64,000 nt of DNA, taken from the NCBI GenBank assembly GCA_037349315.1, contig JBAIAC010000217.1, positions 124,001 to 188,000 of the forward strand, written 5' to 3'. Of the stretch, positions 45,776-56,770 are shown piece by piece; positions within the stretch are counted from its first letter, which is position 1; every line of letters starts with the position of its first letter. Source of the stretch: Chelydra serpentina (taxonomy: Eukaryota > Chordata > Testudines > Chelydridae). The notes below the pieces were generated by a model, which was not told the origin of the DNA, did not search any database, and was given only the letters and a program-made list of their open reading frames with translations. Position numbers and translations under genes: made by a program.

Positions 45776-46422
45776 CACAGAAGAGGGTCTCCTGCCACTG
45801 CTAGGACCCCGGGCTGGGACGTAGTGGAGTGTGTGAGCCTGCATCCCCCCTGCCACCCAACTCACGGGTGGCAGTCTCCCCCTTTCCCAGGCCCTTTGGA
45901 ACCTAGGGCCTGGGCCTCCTGTTGACATTCTGTTGTTGCTCAGCCCCTGCCTGAGGGCCTGAGCACCTGACTCACCATTGCCCCGACCTGACCTAGGGCC
46001 TGGGCCTACTGTGTTTATTTCTGCTCTCACAAGGGCCTCTGAGGAAGACTCCCGCGGCTGAATTAATTCCCCACAAGACATCTTTCTGAGTTTAGTGAAG
46101 CAGTCTGGTTCCCTGCCGCCCTGGAGAGAGACGAGCCCTGGCTACACTCACAAACTTTTAGGTCCTCTCTTGGCTCCCTGGTCTGGAGTCTTGGGGAGGT
46201 CCCAGCTGGCTGTAGGTAGCTGCCCCAGGGTTGGTTTTCTTCCCCTTGATTGCTGGTCTCTGCAGGGCTGGCACTCCCATCACACACTAAACCCCACAAT
46301 AGTTCAAAGTCCCAATTTTGACGGGGAGTGGGAGTTGCGTACAGACTCTTCAGACTGTGCTGCTCCTCTCCTAGCTCCAAGCTCAAACAGAGCAAAAAGT
46401 GAAACCACGGGGACTTCAGTCA
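45776..46422 (+). other. LTR-like GC-rich sequence at unit end
   Basis: Contains AGTGAAGCAGTCTGGTTCCC and GCCCTGGAGAGAGACGAG near 46095-46135, which echo the LTR start at 43905 (AGTGAGGCGGTGCGGTTCCC, CCTGGAGAGAGATGAG), so at least part is LTR-derived. No gene. Confidence 0.45.
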
Positions 46423-46949
46423 CTGACAGGGTTAGTTGGTAGTTGAGATTTGGGTTGAGAATGTCAGTGATGCTTCAGTGCTGGACTTGGGCACCTAAAG
46501 AGGCACTGAGATGGCTATGCTCTTCTGTGAATCTGGTGTCAAGTGACTGATTCAGAATCCACTGAAGTGAATGAAAGTCTCCCATTGACTTCAGTGAGTT
46601 TGGATCTGGCCCTAGGCCTGCACTGATTTGATATCACTGTCGCATGTATGAGAGAGAGGTTTCCTCTGTCTTCCTTGAGGCCTCTCTCATATGGGACAGA
46701 ATCACATGTGCAAACCCTTGTGCCTGTTTCATAGGACAAAACCAAGGGGAAAACGTGAACTTTACAATCACACAGTTGAGGGTGTATCAGATTGTGCTCT
46801 TGCCAGAGAATTCTAATTACTTAATCAAGGGTCCAGTTCTTCTCCCAATGAAATCAATGAGAAGATTTACATGAGAAGGTGCAGGATTAGGATCCTCATC
46901 AGATCATACGGTGAATATAATGAAAGGTGTTTGTGTTTTTTTTTTCCAG

Positions 46950-46970
46950 ATCAACCGAGGGATGACAAAC
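46950..46970 (+). CDS. heptad micro-exon a2 (QPRDDK)
   Basis: Identical to a1, with TTTCCAG acceptor and GTAAGT donor. After exon e2 the split codon would be AAT (Asn). Confidence 0.75.
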
Positions 46971-48038
46971 GTAAGTTTTCTCCAGTGGCTGCAGTTTGAA
47001 GGGGGAAGGGCCTGGCATTTCTCCAGTGAGGGACGTGGGGTAGGCAGGGTCCCTTCATCTGGGTGGGGGATCAGGACCTTTGCTCTTTTGCAGTGAGGGG
47101 AGGAAGGTACATATTTGCCATTGGGACTCGAGAGAGTTTGGACATTTTTCACTGGCAGGTTGTTTCTCTGCTTGGTCGGGGTTAGGGTTTCAGAACAGGA
47201 CTTCTCAGGGGAAAGATGTGTTTGTTACCCCAATTTGAAGAAAAAGCAAAGACAAGAGGGGTGACACATTGAGAAGCGTCTGCCTTTGCAAAACAATGGC
47301 AGGAAGGCAAAGGCGGAGTTGATTTGATTGCAGAGCCATACGCATAGAGTGAGGTTTCATTATGGAAATGTTTAGCAATGAGCTTAAGCTTCCACAACAC
47401 AACTTTCTATAACAACTGTAGGATAAATACCTTCTTGCTGCCAATGAGAATAATTTCTACTGACGGGCCAGAGCCTCTCCCAGGGGTGTTTCCTTGGTAT
47501 CTGGGGAGTTCTCACCTCACAAAGCGGAGTGTAAAGCAGCTATACATTTCCACAGAGCCCAAGACTGATGGGAAATGAGGCCTCATGCTCATGAGTCTTG
47601 GGCTTTGTATACAAGGACGCTCTTTTCCAGAGCAGTTACCTGGCCTCCCTCGTCTCTGGCAGCCTCATGTTCTTGAGTTCTACAACCAAAACTTCCTTTT
47701 CTGTGCCCCTCTCTGCTCCTTCACCACACCCCACTCACGGTGGCTGTCTTTGGTCAGTGAGGACCCAGGGTTCAGAGGTGCATCTGTGAGTTCTCCTCCC
47801 ATCCGGGGAAGAAGGCACGTTGCTTGCGCTGCCATCTGAGCACTTGCTCTGGCTGGCTGCCCCACCAGTCGCTGTTCCTCCCTCCTGCCCTCCCTGCCAG
47901 CTGCTGTTCCGCCCCCGCTGGCCACCTCGCCAGACGCTCTTTCCACTCACCGGTCACCTTCTGCCAGTGTATCACTACCAGATGAAGGGATTTTCAGAAA
48001 CTTTCCATGGTAACGTGTATTTTGTTTTTCTTTTGCAG

Positions 48039-48059
48039 CCCAGCTCAAGAAGGAAAATG
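48039..48059 (+). CDS. heptad micro-exon b2 (P-QLKKEN)
   Basis: Identical to b1 in exon and splice sites. Confidence 0.78.
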
Positions 48060-48289
48060 GTAAGTTGGCTTCTGCAGTTTGGAAGGGGAAGGGTCAGTGA
48101 TTTCCCCATTCAGAGAAGTGGAGGTCAGGACCTTTCTCCTTTTGCAGTGAGTGGGAGGTGAGTGAGTTTTGCAATCGTGAGTGAGGAGAATCTGGGTATT
48201 TTTTACTGGCAGGTTGTATATCTGGTTGGTTGGGGCTCGGGTATCAGACTGGGGCTGATCAGAGGAAAGAAATGTTCATTCACCCATTG

Positions 48290-48640
48290 TGAAGCAACAA
48301 CGAAGATGAGTGCCTCGTATTAAATGAGGATATTCATACAATAGGCATCACAGAAACGTGGTGGAATGAGGATAATCAATGGGACACAGTAATACCAGGT
48401 TACAAAATATATCAGAAGGACAGAACAGGTCGTGCTGGTGGGGGAGCGGCGCTATATGTGAAAGAAAGTGTAGACTCAAATGAAGTTAAAATCTTAAATG
48501 AACCAAACTGTACCATAGAATCTCTATGGATAGTAATTCCGCGCTTTAATAATAAGAATATAGCAGTAGGGATATATTACCGACCACCTGACCAGGATGG
48601 TGATAGTGACTGTGAAATGCTCAGGGAGATTAGACTCTCC
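48290..48640 (+). mobile_element. CR1 endonuclease fragment, unit 2 copy
   Basis: Counterpart of 29302-29650 with a few substitutions (for example AGGGAALYVKE for AGGGVVLYVKE) and an extra A near 48304. Confidence 0.85.
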
Positions 48641-48679
48641 CTGACATACATTTTTACATACATGTAAGACAAGACATAC

Positions 48680-49120
48680 GTTTTTAAGACTGAGGGTGAT
48701 TAAACATTGTAACAATTTACAATGGGTTCTGGTGGATCCTCCATCACTGGAAATTTTTGAAATCAAGATTATATGTTTTTTCTAAAGGATCTGCTGTAAT
48801 GAAAACATGGTTTAGGAGAAGTTCGCTGGCCCATGTTAGAGAAACCAGAGACAGTGTGATGTTCATTGTGTCACTTGCTCATTCATAGCTATTCTTCAAT
48901 AAACACAGCTTTTGGTATTTTTCACTAGGAGGGTGGTGAAGCACTGGAATGGGTTCCCTAGGGAGGTGGTGGAATCTCCATACTTAGAGGTATTTAAGAC
49001 CCAGCTTGAGAAAGTCCTGACTGGGATAATTTAGTTGGTGCCTGCCCTGTTTTGAGCAGGGGTTTGGACTAGATGACCTCCTGATGTCTCTTCCTACCCT
49101 AATCTTCTATGATTCTATGA
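48680..49120 (+). mobile_element. CR1 3' end
   Basis: Counterpart of 29687-30135. Confidence 0.8.
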
Positions 49121-49202
49121 ACTATTAGTTATCTTTGTTCTTGGCCATATTATTACAAAAGGTGATATTGTTATCTTTAAATATATATATTTTTCTTTTT
49201 AG

Positions 49203-49223
49203 GAGACTTGAAAAAGAGAATAA
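49203..49223 (+). CDS. heptad micro-exon c3 (G-DLKKRI)
   Basis: Identical to c1 and c2, TTTTTAG acceptor and GTAAGT donor. Confidence 0.82.
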
Positions 49224-49527
49224 GTAAGTCTGTGTCCTTTCTCTTTCGTGTGCTCTACTGCTGTGTATGAATCATGTAGAATGAAAAGAAAAATCATTGG
49301 CTAATTTTGTCAATAACATATTTATTAAAGCAACAATATAATCTTCTCTATCTACTACGTGGTGGGATAGGAATGGGGCTAGCCCAAGGATTGAATAGCT
49401 AGCTCACTACCCATGGCAAATATTTATGCTAATCAACAAAGAAAGGATCTCATTCACCCTTTTCAATTCATAAGTCTATGGACATGCCCTGAACTGTTTT
49501 CTTCTCCTCCCCATTTTTCTTTTGCAG

Positions 49528-49548
49528 AGGAACCCGAGGAGCAAATTG
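49528..49548 (+). CDS. heptad micro-exon d3 (K-EPEEQI)
   Basis: Identical to d1. TTTTGCAG acceptor and GTGAGT donor. Confidence 0.8.
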
Positions 49549-49767
49549 GTGAGTTTGCCGACTTTACTCAGTTCTTACATTCCACTGAGCAAACTTTGTG
49601 TGCCCTGTATTGATTCCAAGAAGTTCAGCTGCAGAGGGTGTGCTATCATTGCGTGCCCCGTGCATCTGGGAACTGGAGGGTCTGTGTGGATTACTCTGGA
49701 ATCGTGGTATGTCATGGAGCTGAGACCTCAGCAGCACTTTGCAAAGAAAGTCAGAGGGGTCGGGGTT

Positions 49768-50429
49768 TGTAAGCGTGTCGGACTCACTCCGGCAGCGCCT
49801 CCTGCTGGTCTTGTCTGGGAATTAACTCGTCCAGCTCCGGAGCATCCTCTTCAGGTCGGTGATCCGCCTGACCGCTGGTCCCGTGCCCCTTCCAGGACCC
49901 TGGTGCCTCTTTCTCGGGGGGCTGCCCCCTGGCAGTACCCCCTTAGTTTCTGGGTCTCCCCTCCCTGGGGAGCCCCCAACCACTATCCCCACCTCACCTC
50001 AGTATAGGCTACTGCCAGTCACCACCTAGCCCCATGAACTGGGGCAGACTGCAGTGTATTAGCCACTCATCACAGGCAAGGGGGGTTGGACCTGCTGCCC
50101 CTGAACCCCAGTACCTCTCGGGGCCCTATGCCAGGCCCTGCAGCCTGGGGCTTCCCAGCCTGGAGCCTCCCTGCTCCCCTGGCCTTTCCCCAGCCCTGCT
50201 CCCAACTAGGTACCTGCTTCCCCCTTGCAGCCAGACCCTTCTCCCTCTGAAGGCAGAGAGAGCCTGTCTGCTCCAGGCCCACTGCCCTCTTATAAGAGCC
50301 AGCTGGGCCCTGATTAAACTGGCCACAGCTGTGGCTGCTTCTGTCATCAGCCTAGCGTTCCCCGTTGCAGCCCTCTCCCAGGCTGCTTTAAGCCCCTTAG
50401 GACAGGAGTGGTGTAGCCACCCCGCTACA
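49768..50429 (-). mobile_element. solo LTR, copy 3
   Basis: 662 bp with the same GGGTT duplication (49763-49767, 50430-50434) and insertion site as copies 1 and 2. Confidence 0.9.
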
Positions 50430-50825
50430 GGGTTCAAGGGCAGTTGGGCATGAGAGGAAAAGCATCCATGCGCTACAGGAATTGAACATGTCCACCAAAT
50501 GCAAAAGCTCTGGATGGGGAGTGTGGCAGGACAGAGTTGCTAGTTCTGTGCCTGACTTTGTAGTAGCTGAGGCCATGCTATTACATGGGATGGAGGGAGA
50601 ATTGTCTTCCCCAAAGAGCTTCCCCCAAACTGGGAACCCACATCCTGTGCAGAGCACCCAGTGTCGGCTCTTTGACAATCCCCCTGCAAAAAAGTGCTGA
50701 TAGTCACACAGGGATGTTTGCTAGAGCGCGAAAGAGAACCTAGATATTCTGTCTTCCGGTCCGGTGTATTCACTATGAGAGCAAGGTGTTGGCAGAAACT
50801 TTCCATGGGAATGTGTCTATTTCAG

Positions 50826-50846
50826 GGAGGAAAAAAAGCTCTTTGG
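50826..50846 (+). pseudogene. decayed b-like heptad exon
   Basis: Counterpart of 31838: acceptor CAG kept, AT at the donor position. Confidence 0.5.
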
Positions 50847-50994
50847 ATGAAAAAAGGATGAAGAAAGATACAAAAGGATCTCTGTAGAATCAAAAGTTTC
50901 TATTTCCTCTGTATTAAAAAGGAACATTCAGATTTTTCACTTGAAAATGAAGGTTTGATTCAGTTACCCAATCATGTGGGGGCGGTGTAGGCAC

Positions 50995-51290
50995 AGGCGC
51001 CAACTTTTTGATTTCCTTGATAGTGCTTGACCACCTCTCTGCCCCAGGATCCGTCCCTATATATTCCTTCCCTCAAGGACCCATTCCTTGCTCGCCTCTT
51101 TCCACTTCCACTCCACCTCTTCCTGCCACATTACACCCCCTCTCCCAAGAGCGCCCCACCCTCGTTCCGCCTCTTCCTGTCCATGCTCCTCCGCCTGAGC
51201 GCCTCCTGCCCTCTGCAGAACAGCTGATCGGTGTGGGCAGGATGCACTGCGGTGGAGGGGGGAGGGGCTGATTGGCGGGGCCTGCCGGTG
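50995..51290. repeat. CT-rich interspersed repeat, copy 5
   Basis: Homologous to 32005-32300. Its left half resembles copy 1, while its right end (GCACTGCGGTGGAGGGG) resembles copy 2, so it is mosaic. Confidence 0.7.
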
Positions 51291-51369
51291 AGTGCAATTT
51301 CTGTCTCAGCAAAGCTGTTCCCCTTTCACTGGAGCTGACACAAGTCCTTCAATAGGAAATGGTTCGCAG

Positions 51370-52200
51370 ACCCCAGGCCAGAGGGCATAGGGTTGATCTT
51401 AATTAGGACTATAGAGGTTATATTAGGTGTTTATTTGTCTCTATTGCTGGAATACTGAGTGCAGTTCTGGTGTCCCCCATGAAGAAAGAAGTTGTCAAAG
51501 TGGAGAGGGTTCAGAGAAGATCACCAGAATGATCAAAGGATTAGATAACATGTGTCATAGTGACAGACTCAAAGAGCTCTGTCTCTTTAGTTTAACAAAG
51601 AGAAGGGGTGACTTGATTGCACTGTATGTGTATGTACATAGAGAAGAAATACGTGATAATGGGCTTTTTAGTCTAGCAGAGAATGGTCTAGCACAATCCA
51701 GTGGCTGGAAACTGAAATTAGGAAATTCAGACTAGAAATAAGGCATATATTTTTAAGACTGGGGGTGATTAAACATTGTAACAATTTACCATGGTTTCCG
51801 GTGGATCCTCCATCACTGGACATTTTTGAAATCAAGGTGATATGTTATTTGTAAAGCATCTTCTCTAATGCAAACATGAATTGTTTGGGGAATGTTCTCT
51901 GGCTCATGCTATAGAGACCAGAGACAGTGTTATGTTCATTGTGTCACTTGCTCACTCATAGCTATTCTCCAATAAACACAGCTTTTGGTATTTTTCACCC
52001 GGAGGGTGGTGAAGCACTGGAATGGGTTCCCTAGAGAGGTGGTGGAACCTCCATCCTTATAGGTATTTAAGGCCTGGCTTGAGAAAGCCCTGGCTGGGAT
52101 GATTTAGTTGGTGCTGGTCCTGTATTGAGGAGGGGGTTGGACTAGATGATCTCCTGAGATCTCTTCCAACCCTAATCTTCCATTATTCTATGATTCTATG
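51370..52200 (+). mobile_element. CR1 3' half
   Basis: Counterpart of 35160-35965. Confidence 0.78.
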
Positions 52201-52204
52201 AATC

Positions 52205-52385
52205 ACCCTCCCTGATTGAGCTGACCTCGTTATCTCTAGCCTGACTCTTCCCTGCACATTTATATCTGCCCCTGGACATTTCCACTGCTTGCATCTGAAG
52301 AAGTGGGTATTCACCCACGAAAGCTTATGCTCCAATACCTCTGTTAGTCGATAAGGTGCCACAGGATCCTTTGTCGCTTCTATGA
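52205..52385 (-). mobile_element. SINE-like insertion in the CR1 tail
   Basis: Counterpart of 35970-36160. Confidence 0.7.
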
Positions 52386-52466
52386 ATTATTAATTATCTT
52401 TGTTCTTCACCATATTATTACAAACAGTGATATTGTTATCTTTAAATATATTTTTTTCTTTTTCAG

Positions 52467-52487
52467 GTTACTTGGAAAAGAGAATAG
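52467..52487 (+). CDS. heptad micro-exon e3 (G-YLEKRI)
   Basis: 21 bp between TTTTTCAG and GTAAGT. Differs from e1 by GAA for GGA and AGA for ATA, making it intermediate between exon c (DLKKRI) and e1 (YLGKII). It ends in G, so splicing to f2 gives AGG (Arg). Confidence 0.8.
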   Translation, partial: VTWKRE

Positions 52488-53126
52488 GTAAGTCTCTGCC
52501 CTTTTTCTTTTGTGTACTCTACTGCTCTGTAGGAATCTTCTAGAATGAAAAGAAAAATCATTTGAGTTATTAGTCCTCACCCCACTTTCCTGTTTTGGAT
52601 AGAGCAGGTTACCTGACTATTTTGTCAATAATAGATGAGCGCTTGCTGGTTCTGAGCAGTGCTGCTCATACATCGTTGAAATTTACATAGACTCACCCAG
52701 TCCTGGTTTGTATTCTCCAAGAACCAACTTGCTGAGACACAGTACGAAAGGCAATGTACACATTGGAAGGACTCTGCATTGAAACAGTAAATGGAATGCA
52801 GCTCATGATGTAAATGGTGTTACTGTTCCTTTCATAGCAGAACCCATATTAGCAGAGGAGCCTAGTGTGTCATATTCCCCTTTTGCTTATTAGTTGTGGC
52901 CATGAAGCTCTTTCTTAAATTGATTAAAGCAAGAACATAATCTTCTCTATCTACTACGTGGTGGGATAGGAATGGGGCGAGCCCATGGATTGAATAGCTA
53001 CCTCACTGCCCGTGGCCAATATTTATGCTAATCAACAAAGAAAGGATCTCATTCACCCTCTTCAATTCATAAGTCAATTGACATGCCCTGAACTGTTTTC
53101 TTCTCCTCCCCATTTTTCTTTTGCAG

Positions 53127-53147
53127 AGGAACTCTGGGAGCAAATGG
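53127..53147 (+). CDS. heptad micro-exon f2 (ELWEQM)
   Basis: Identical to f1. TTTTGCAG acceptor and GTGAGT donor. Confidence 0.8.
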
Positions 53148-53772
53148 GTGAGTTTGCCAACTTTACTCAATACTTACAGTCCACTGACCCAACTTTGTGT
53201 GCCCTGTGTTGGTTCCAACAACTTCAGCTGCAGAAGGGATGCTATCATTGCATGCCCCATGGATCTGGGAAGTGGAGGGTCTGTGTAGATTACTCTGGAA
53301 TTGTGGTATGTCATTGAGCTGTTACCTCACCAGCAGTTTGCAAAGAAAGTCAGAGGGGTGGGGGTTTAAGGGCAGTCGTGCATGTGAGAAAAAACATCCA
53401 CGCGCTACAGGAACAGAACATATCAAGTGAATGGAAAAGCTCTGGATGGGGAGTGTGGCAGGACCAAGTTGCTAGTGCTGTGCGTGACCCTGTAGTAGCG
53501 GAGGCCATGTGGAGACTGCACCCTTTGCCTCTGGGATGGAGGGAGAATTGTCTTCCCCAAAGAGCTTCCCCCAAACTGGAAATCCACATCCTGTGCAGAG
53601 CACCCAGAGTTGGCTCTTTGACAATCCCCCTGCAAAGGAAGTGCTGATAGTCACACAGGGATGTTTGCTAGAGCAAGAAATAAAACCTAGATATTCTGTC
53701 TTCCTGTCCGTTGTATTCACTATGAGAGCAAGGTGTTGGCAGAAACTTTCCTTGGGAATGTGTCTATTTCAG

Positions 53773-53792
53773 GGGAGGGAAAAGCTCTTTGG
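53773..53792 (+). pseudogene. decayed b-like heptad exon
   Basis: Counterpart of 31838, now 20 bp instead of 21 between the CAG and the AT at the former donor. Confidence 0.45.
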
Positions 53793-53954
53793 ATGAAAAA
53801 AAGACCAAGAAAGACACAAAAGGATCTCTGTAGAATCAAAAGTTTCTTTCTCCTCTGTATTAAAAAGGAACATTCTGCTTTTTCACTTTAAAAATGAAGG
53901 AGACATTGTTAAGGTTTGATTCAGTTACCCAATCATGTGGGGACGGTGTAGGCA

Positions 53955-54250
53955 CAGGCGCCAACTTTTTGATTTCCTTGATAGTGCTTGACCACCTCTC
54001 TGCCCCAGGATCCGTCCCTATATATCCATTCCCTCAAGGCCCCACTCCTTGCTCGCCTCTTCCTGCTCCCACCCCGCCTCTTCCTGCCACATTACACCCC
54101 CTCTCCCAAGAGCGCCCCACCCTCGTTCTGCCCCCTCCTGTCCATGCTCCTCCCCCTGAGCGCCTCCTGCCCTCTGCAGAGCAGCTGATCAGTGTGGGCA
54201 GGACGCATGGCGGAGGAGGGGGAGGGGCTGATTGGGGGGCCTGCCGGTGA
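53955..54250. repeat. CT-rich interspersed repeat, copy 6
   Basis: Homologous to 32005-32300. Confidence 0.7.
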
Positions 54251-54309
54251 GTGCAATTTCTGTCTCAGCAAAGCTGTTCCCCTTTCACTGGAGCTGATAC
54301 AAGTCCTTC

Positions 54310-55160
54310 AATAGGAAATGGTTCGCAGACCCCAGGCCAGAGGGCATAGGGTTGATCTTAAATAGGACTATAGAGGTTATATTAGCTCTGTATTTGGCTC
54401 TAGTGCTGGAATACTGAGTGCAGTTCTGGTGTCCCCCACGAAGAAAGAAGTTGTCAAAGTGGAGAGGGTTCAGAGAAGAGCACCAGAGTGGTTAAAGGAT
54501 TAGATAACATGTGTCATAGTGATAGACTCAAAGAGCTCAATCTCTTTAGTTTAACAAAGAGAAGGGGTGACTTGATTGCACTGTTTATGTATGTACATAG
54601 AGAACAAATATTTGATAATGGGCTTTTTAGTCTAGCAGAGAATGGTCTAGCACAATCCAGTGGCTGGAAATTGAAATTAGGAAAGTCAGACTAGAAATAA
54701 GGCATATATTTTTAAGACTGAGGGTGATTAAACATTGTAACGATTTACCATGGTTTCTGGTGGATCCTCCATCACTGGAAATTTTTGAAATCAAGGTGAT
54801 ATGTTCTTTGTAAAGCATCTTCTCTAATGCAAACATGAATTGTTTGGTGAAAGTTCTCTGGCTCATGCTATAGAGACCAGAGACAGTGTGATGTTCATTG
54901 TGTCACTTGCTCACTCATAGCTATTCTCCAATAAACACAGCTTTTGGTATTTTTCACCCAGAGGGTGGTGAAGCACTGGAATGGGTTCCCTAGAGAGGTG
55001 GTGGAACCTCCATCCTTATAGGTATTTAAGGCGTGGCTTGAGAAAGCCCTGGCTGGGATGATTTAGTTGGTGCTGGTCCTGTATTGAGGAGGGGGTTGGA
55101 CTAGATGATCTCCTGAGGTCTCTTCCAACCCTAATCTTCCATGATTCTATGATTCTATGA
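54310..55160 (+). mobile_element. CR1 3' half
   Basis: Counterpart of 38110-38940 by position, but it runs into a SINE-like insertion as at 35970. Confidence 0.78.
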
Positions 55161-55164
55161 ATCA

Positions 55165-55345
55165 CCCTCCCTGATTGAGCTGACCTTGTTATCTCTAGCC
55201 TGACTCTTCCCTGCACATTTATATCTGCCCCTGGACATTTCCACTGCTTGCATCTGAAGAAGTGGGTATTCACCCATGAAAACTTATGCCCCAATACCTC
55301 TGTTAGTCGATAAGGTGCCACAGGATCCTTTGTCGCTTCTATGAA
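55165..55345 (-). mobile_element. SINE-like insertion in the CR1 tail
   Basis: Same insertion as at 35970 and 52205. Absent from the positional counterpart at 38935. Confidence 0.7.
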
Positions 55346-55426
55346 TTATTAATTATCTTTGTTCTTCACCATATTATTACAAACGGTGATATTGTTATCT
55401 TTAAATATAATTTTTTTCTTTTTCAG

Positions 55427-55447
55427 GTTACTTGGGAAAGATAATAA
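55427..55447 (+). CDS. heptad micro-exon e4 (G-YLGKII)
   Basis: Identical to e1 and e2. TTTTTCAG acceptor and GTAAGT donor. Its partner f is deleted at 56085-56089. Confidence 0.8.
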
Positions 55448-56084
55448 GTAAGTCTCTGCCCTTTTTCTTATGTGTACTCTACTGCTCTGTAGGAATCTTC
55501 TAGAATGAAAAGAAAAATCATTTGAGTTATTAGTCCTCTCCCCACTTTCCTGTTTTGGATAGAGCAGGTTACCTGACTATTTTGTCAATAATAGATGAGC
55601 GCTTGCTGGTTCTGAGCAGTGCTGCTCATACATCGTTGAAATTTACATAGACTCACCCAGTCCTGGTTTGTTTTCTCCAAGAACCATAACACTCTTGCTG
55701 AGACACAGTACGAAAGGCAATGTACACATTGAAAGGACTCTGCATTGAAATATTAAATGGAATGCAGCTCATGATGTAAATGGTGTTACTGCTCCTTTCA
55801 TAGCAGAACCCATATTAGCAGAGGAGCCTAGTGTGTCATATTCCCCTTTTGCTAATTAGTTGTGGCCATGAAACTGTTTCTTAAATTGATTAAAGCAAGA
55901 CTATACTCTTCTCTATCTACTATGTAGCGGGATAGGAATGGGGCGAGCTCACGGATTGAATAGCTAGCTCATTACGAATGTCCAATATTTATGCTAATCA
56001 ACAAAGAGAGGATCTCATTCACCCTCTTCAATTCCCAAGTGAATGGACATACACTGAACTGTTTTCTTCTCCTCCCCATTTTTC

Positions 56085-56089
56085 CTTTG
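56085..56089 (+). other. deletion scar of micro-exon f, unit 2
   Basis: Same CTTTG junction as 39678-39682, so the deletion predates the large duplication. Confidence 0.85.
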
Positions 56090-56459
56090 TGTGCCCTGTG
56101 TTGGTTCCAACAACCTCAATTGCAGAAGGGGTTGCATATCATTGCATGCCCCATGGGTATGGGAAGTGGAGGGTCTGTGTAGATTACTCTGGAATCGTGG
56201 TATTTCATGGAGCTGAGACCTTACGAGCACTTTGCAAAGAAAGTCAGAGGGGTCGGAGTTCAAGGGCAGTCGGGCATGTGAGAAAAAATGTCCACGTGCT
56301 GCAGGAACAGAACATATCAAGTGAATGGAAAAGCTCTGGATGGGGAGTGTGGCAGGACCGAATAGCTAGTGCTGTGCGTGACCTTGTAATAGCTGAGGCC
56401 ATGCGGACCCTCCACCCAGTGCCTCTGGGATGGAGGGAGACTTCTGCTCCCCAAATAGC

Positions 56460-56770
56460 ACAGGCGCCAACTTTTTCATTTCCTCGAGGGTGCTTGACAG
56501 TCTGTCTGCCCCAGGCCCTGCCCCTACTATACCCCTTCCCTCAAGGCCCCACCCCGTCACACCTCTTCCCGCTCCCACTCCACTTCTCCCGGCCCTATTG
56601 CACCCCCTCTCCCAAGAGCGCCCTGACCTCGTTCCGCCTCTTCCTTCCCCCGCACCTCTCCACCAGCAGCTCCTGCCCTCTACAGAAAAGCTGAGCAGTG
56701 GCAGGCAGGAGGCGCTGTGGTGCAGGGGGAGGAGCTGATTGGCAGGACCTGCCGGTGATTGCTGAGCATC
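56460..56770. repeat. CT-rich interspersed repeat, copy 7
   Basis: Homologous to 40045-40370. Confidence 0.7.

Larger units (their letters stand above)
27431..46422 (+). repeat. large tandem unit 1 (heptad array)
   Basis: About 19.0 kb. Its left edge (CTGACGGGGTTAGTTGG) matches 46423 and 62830. It carries micro-exons a1, b1, c1, d1, c2, d2, e1, f1 and e2 and ends with the nested DIRS/CR1/gypsy block. It is longer than unit 2 because the c-d sub-unit occurs twice, at 3,066-bp spacing. Confidence 0.9.
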
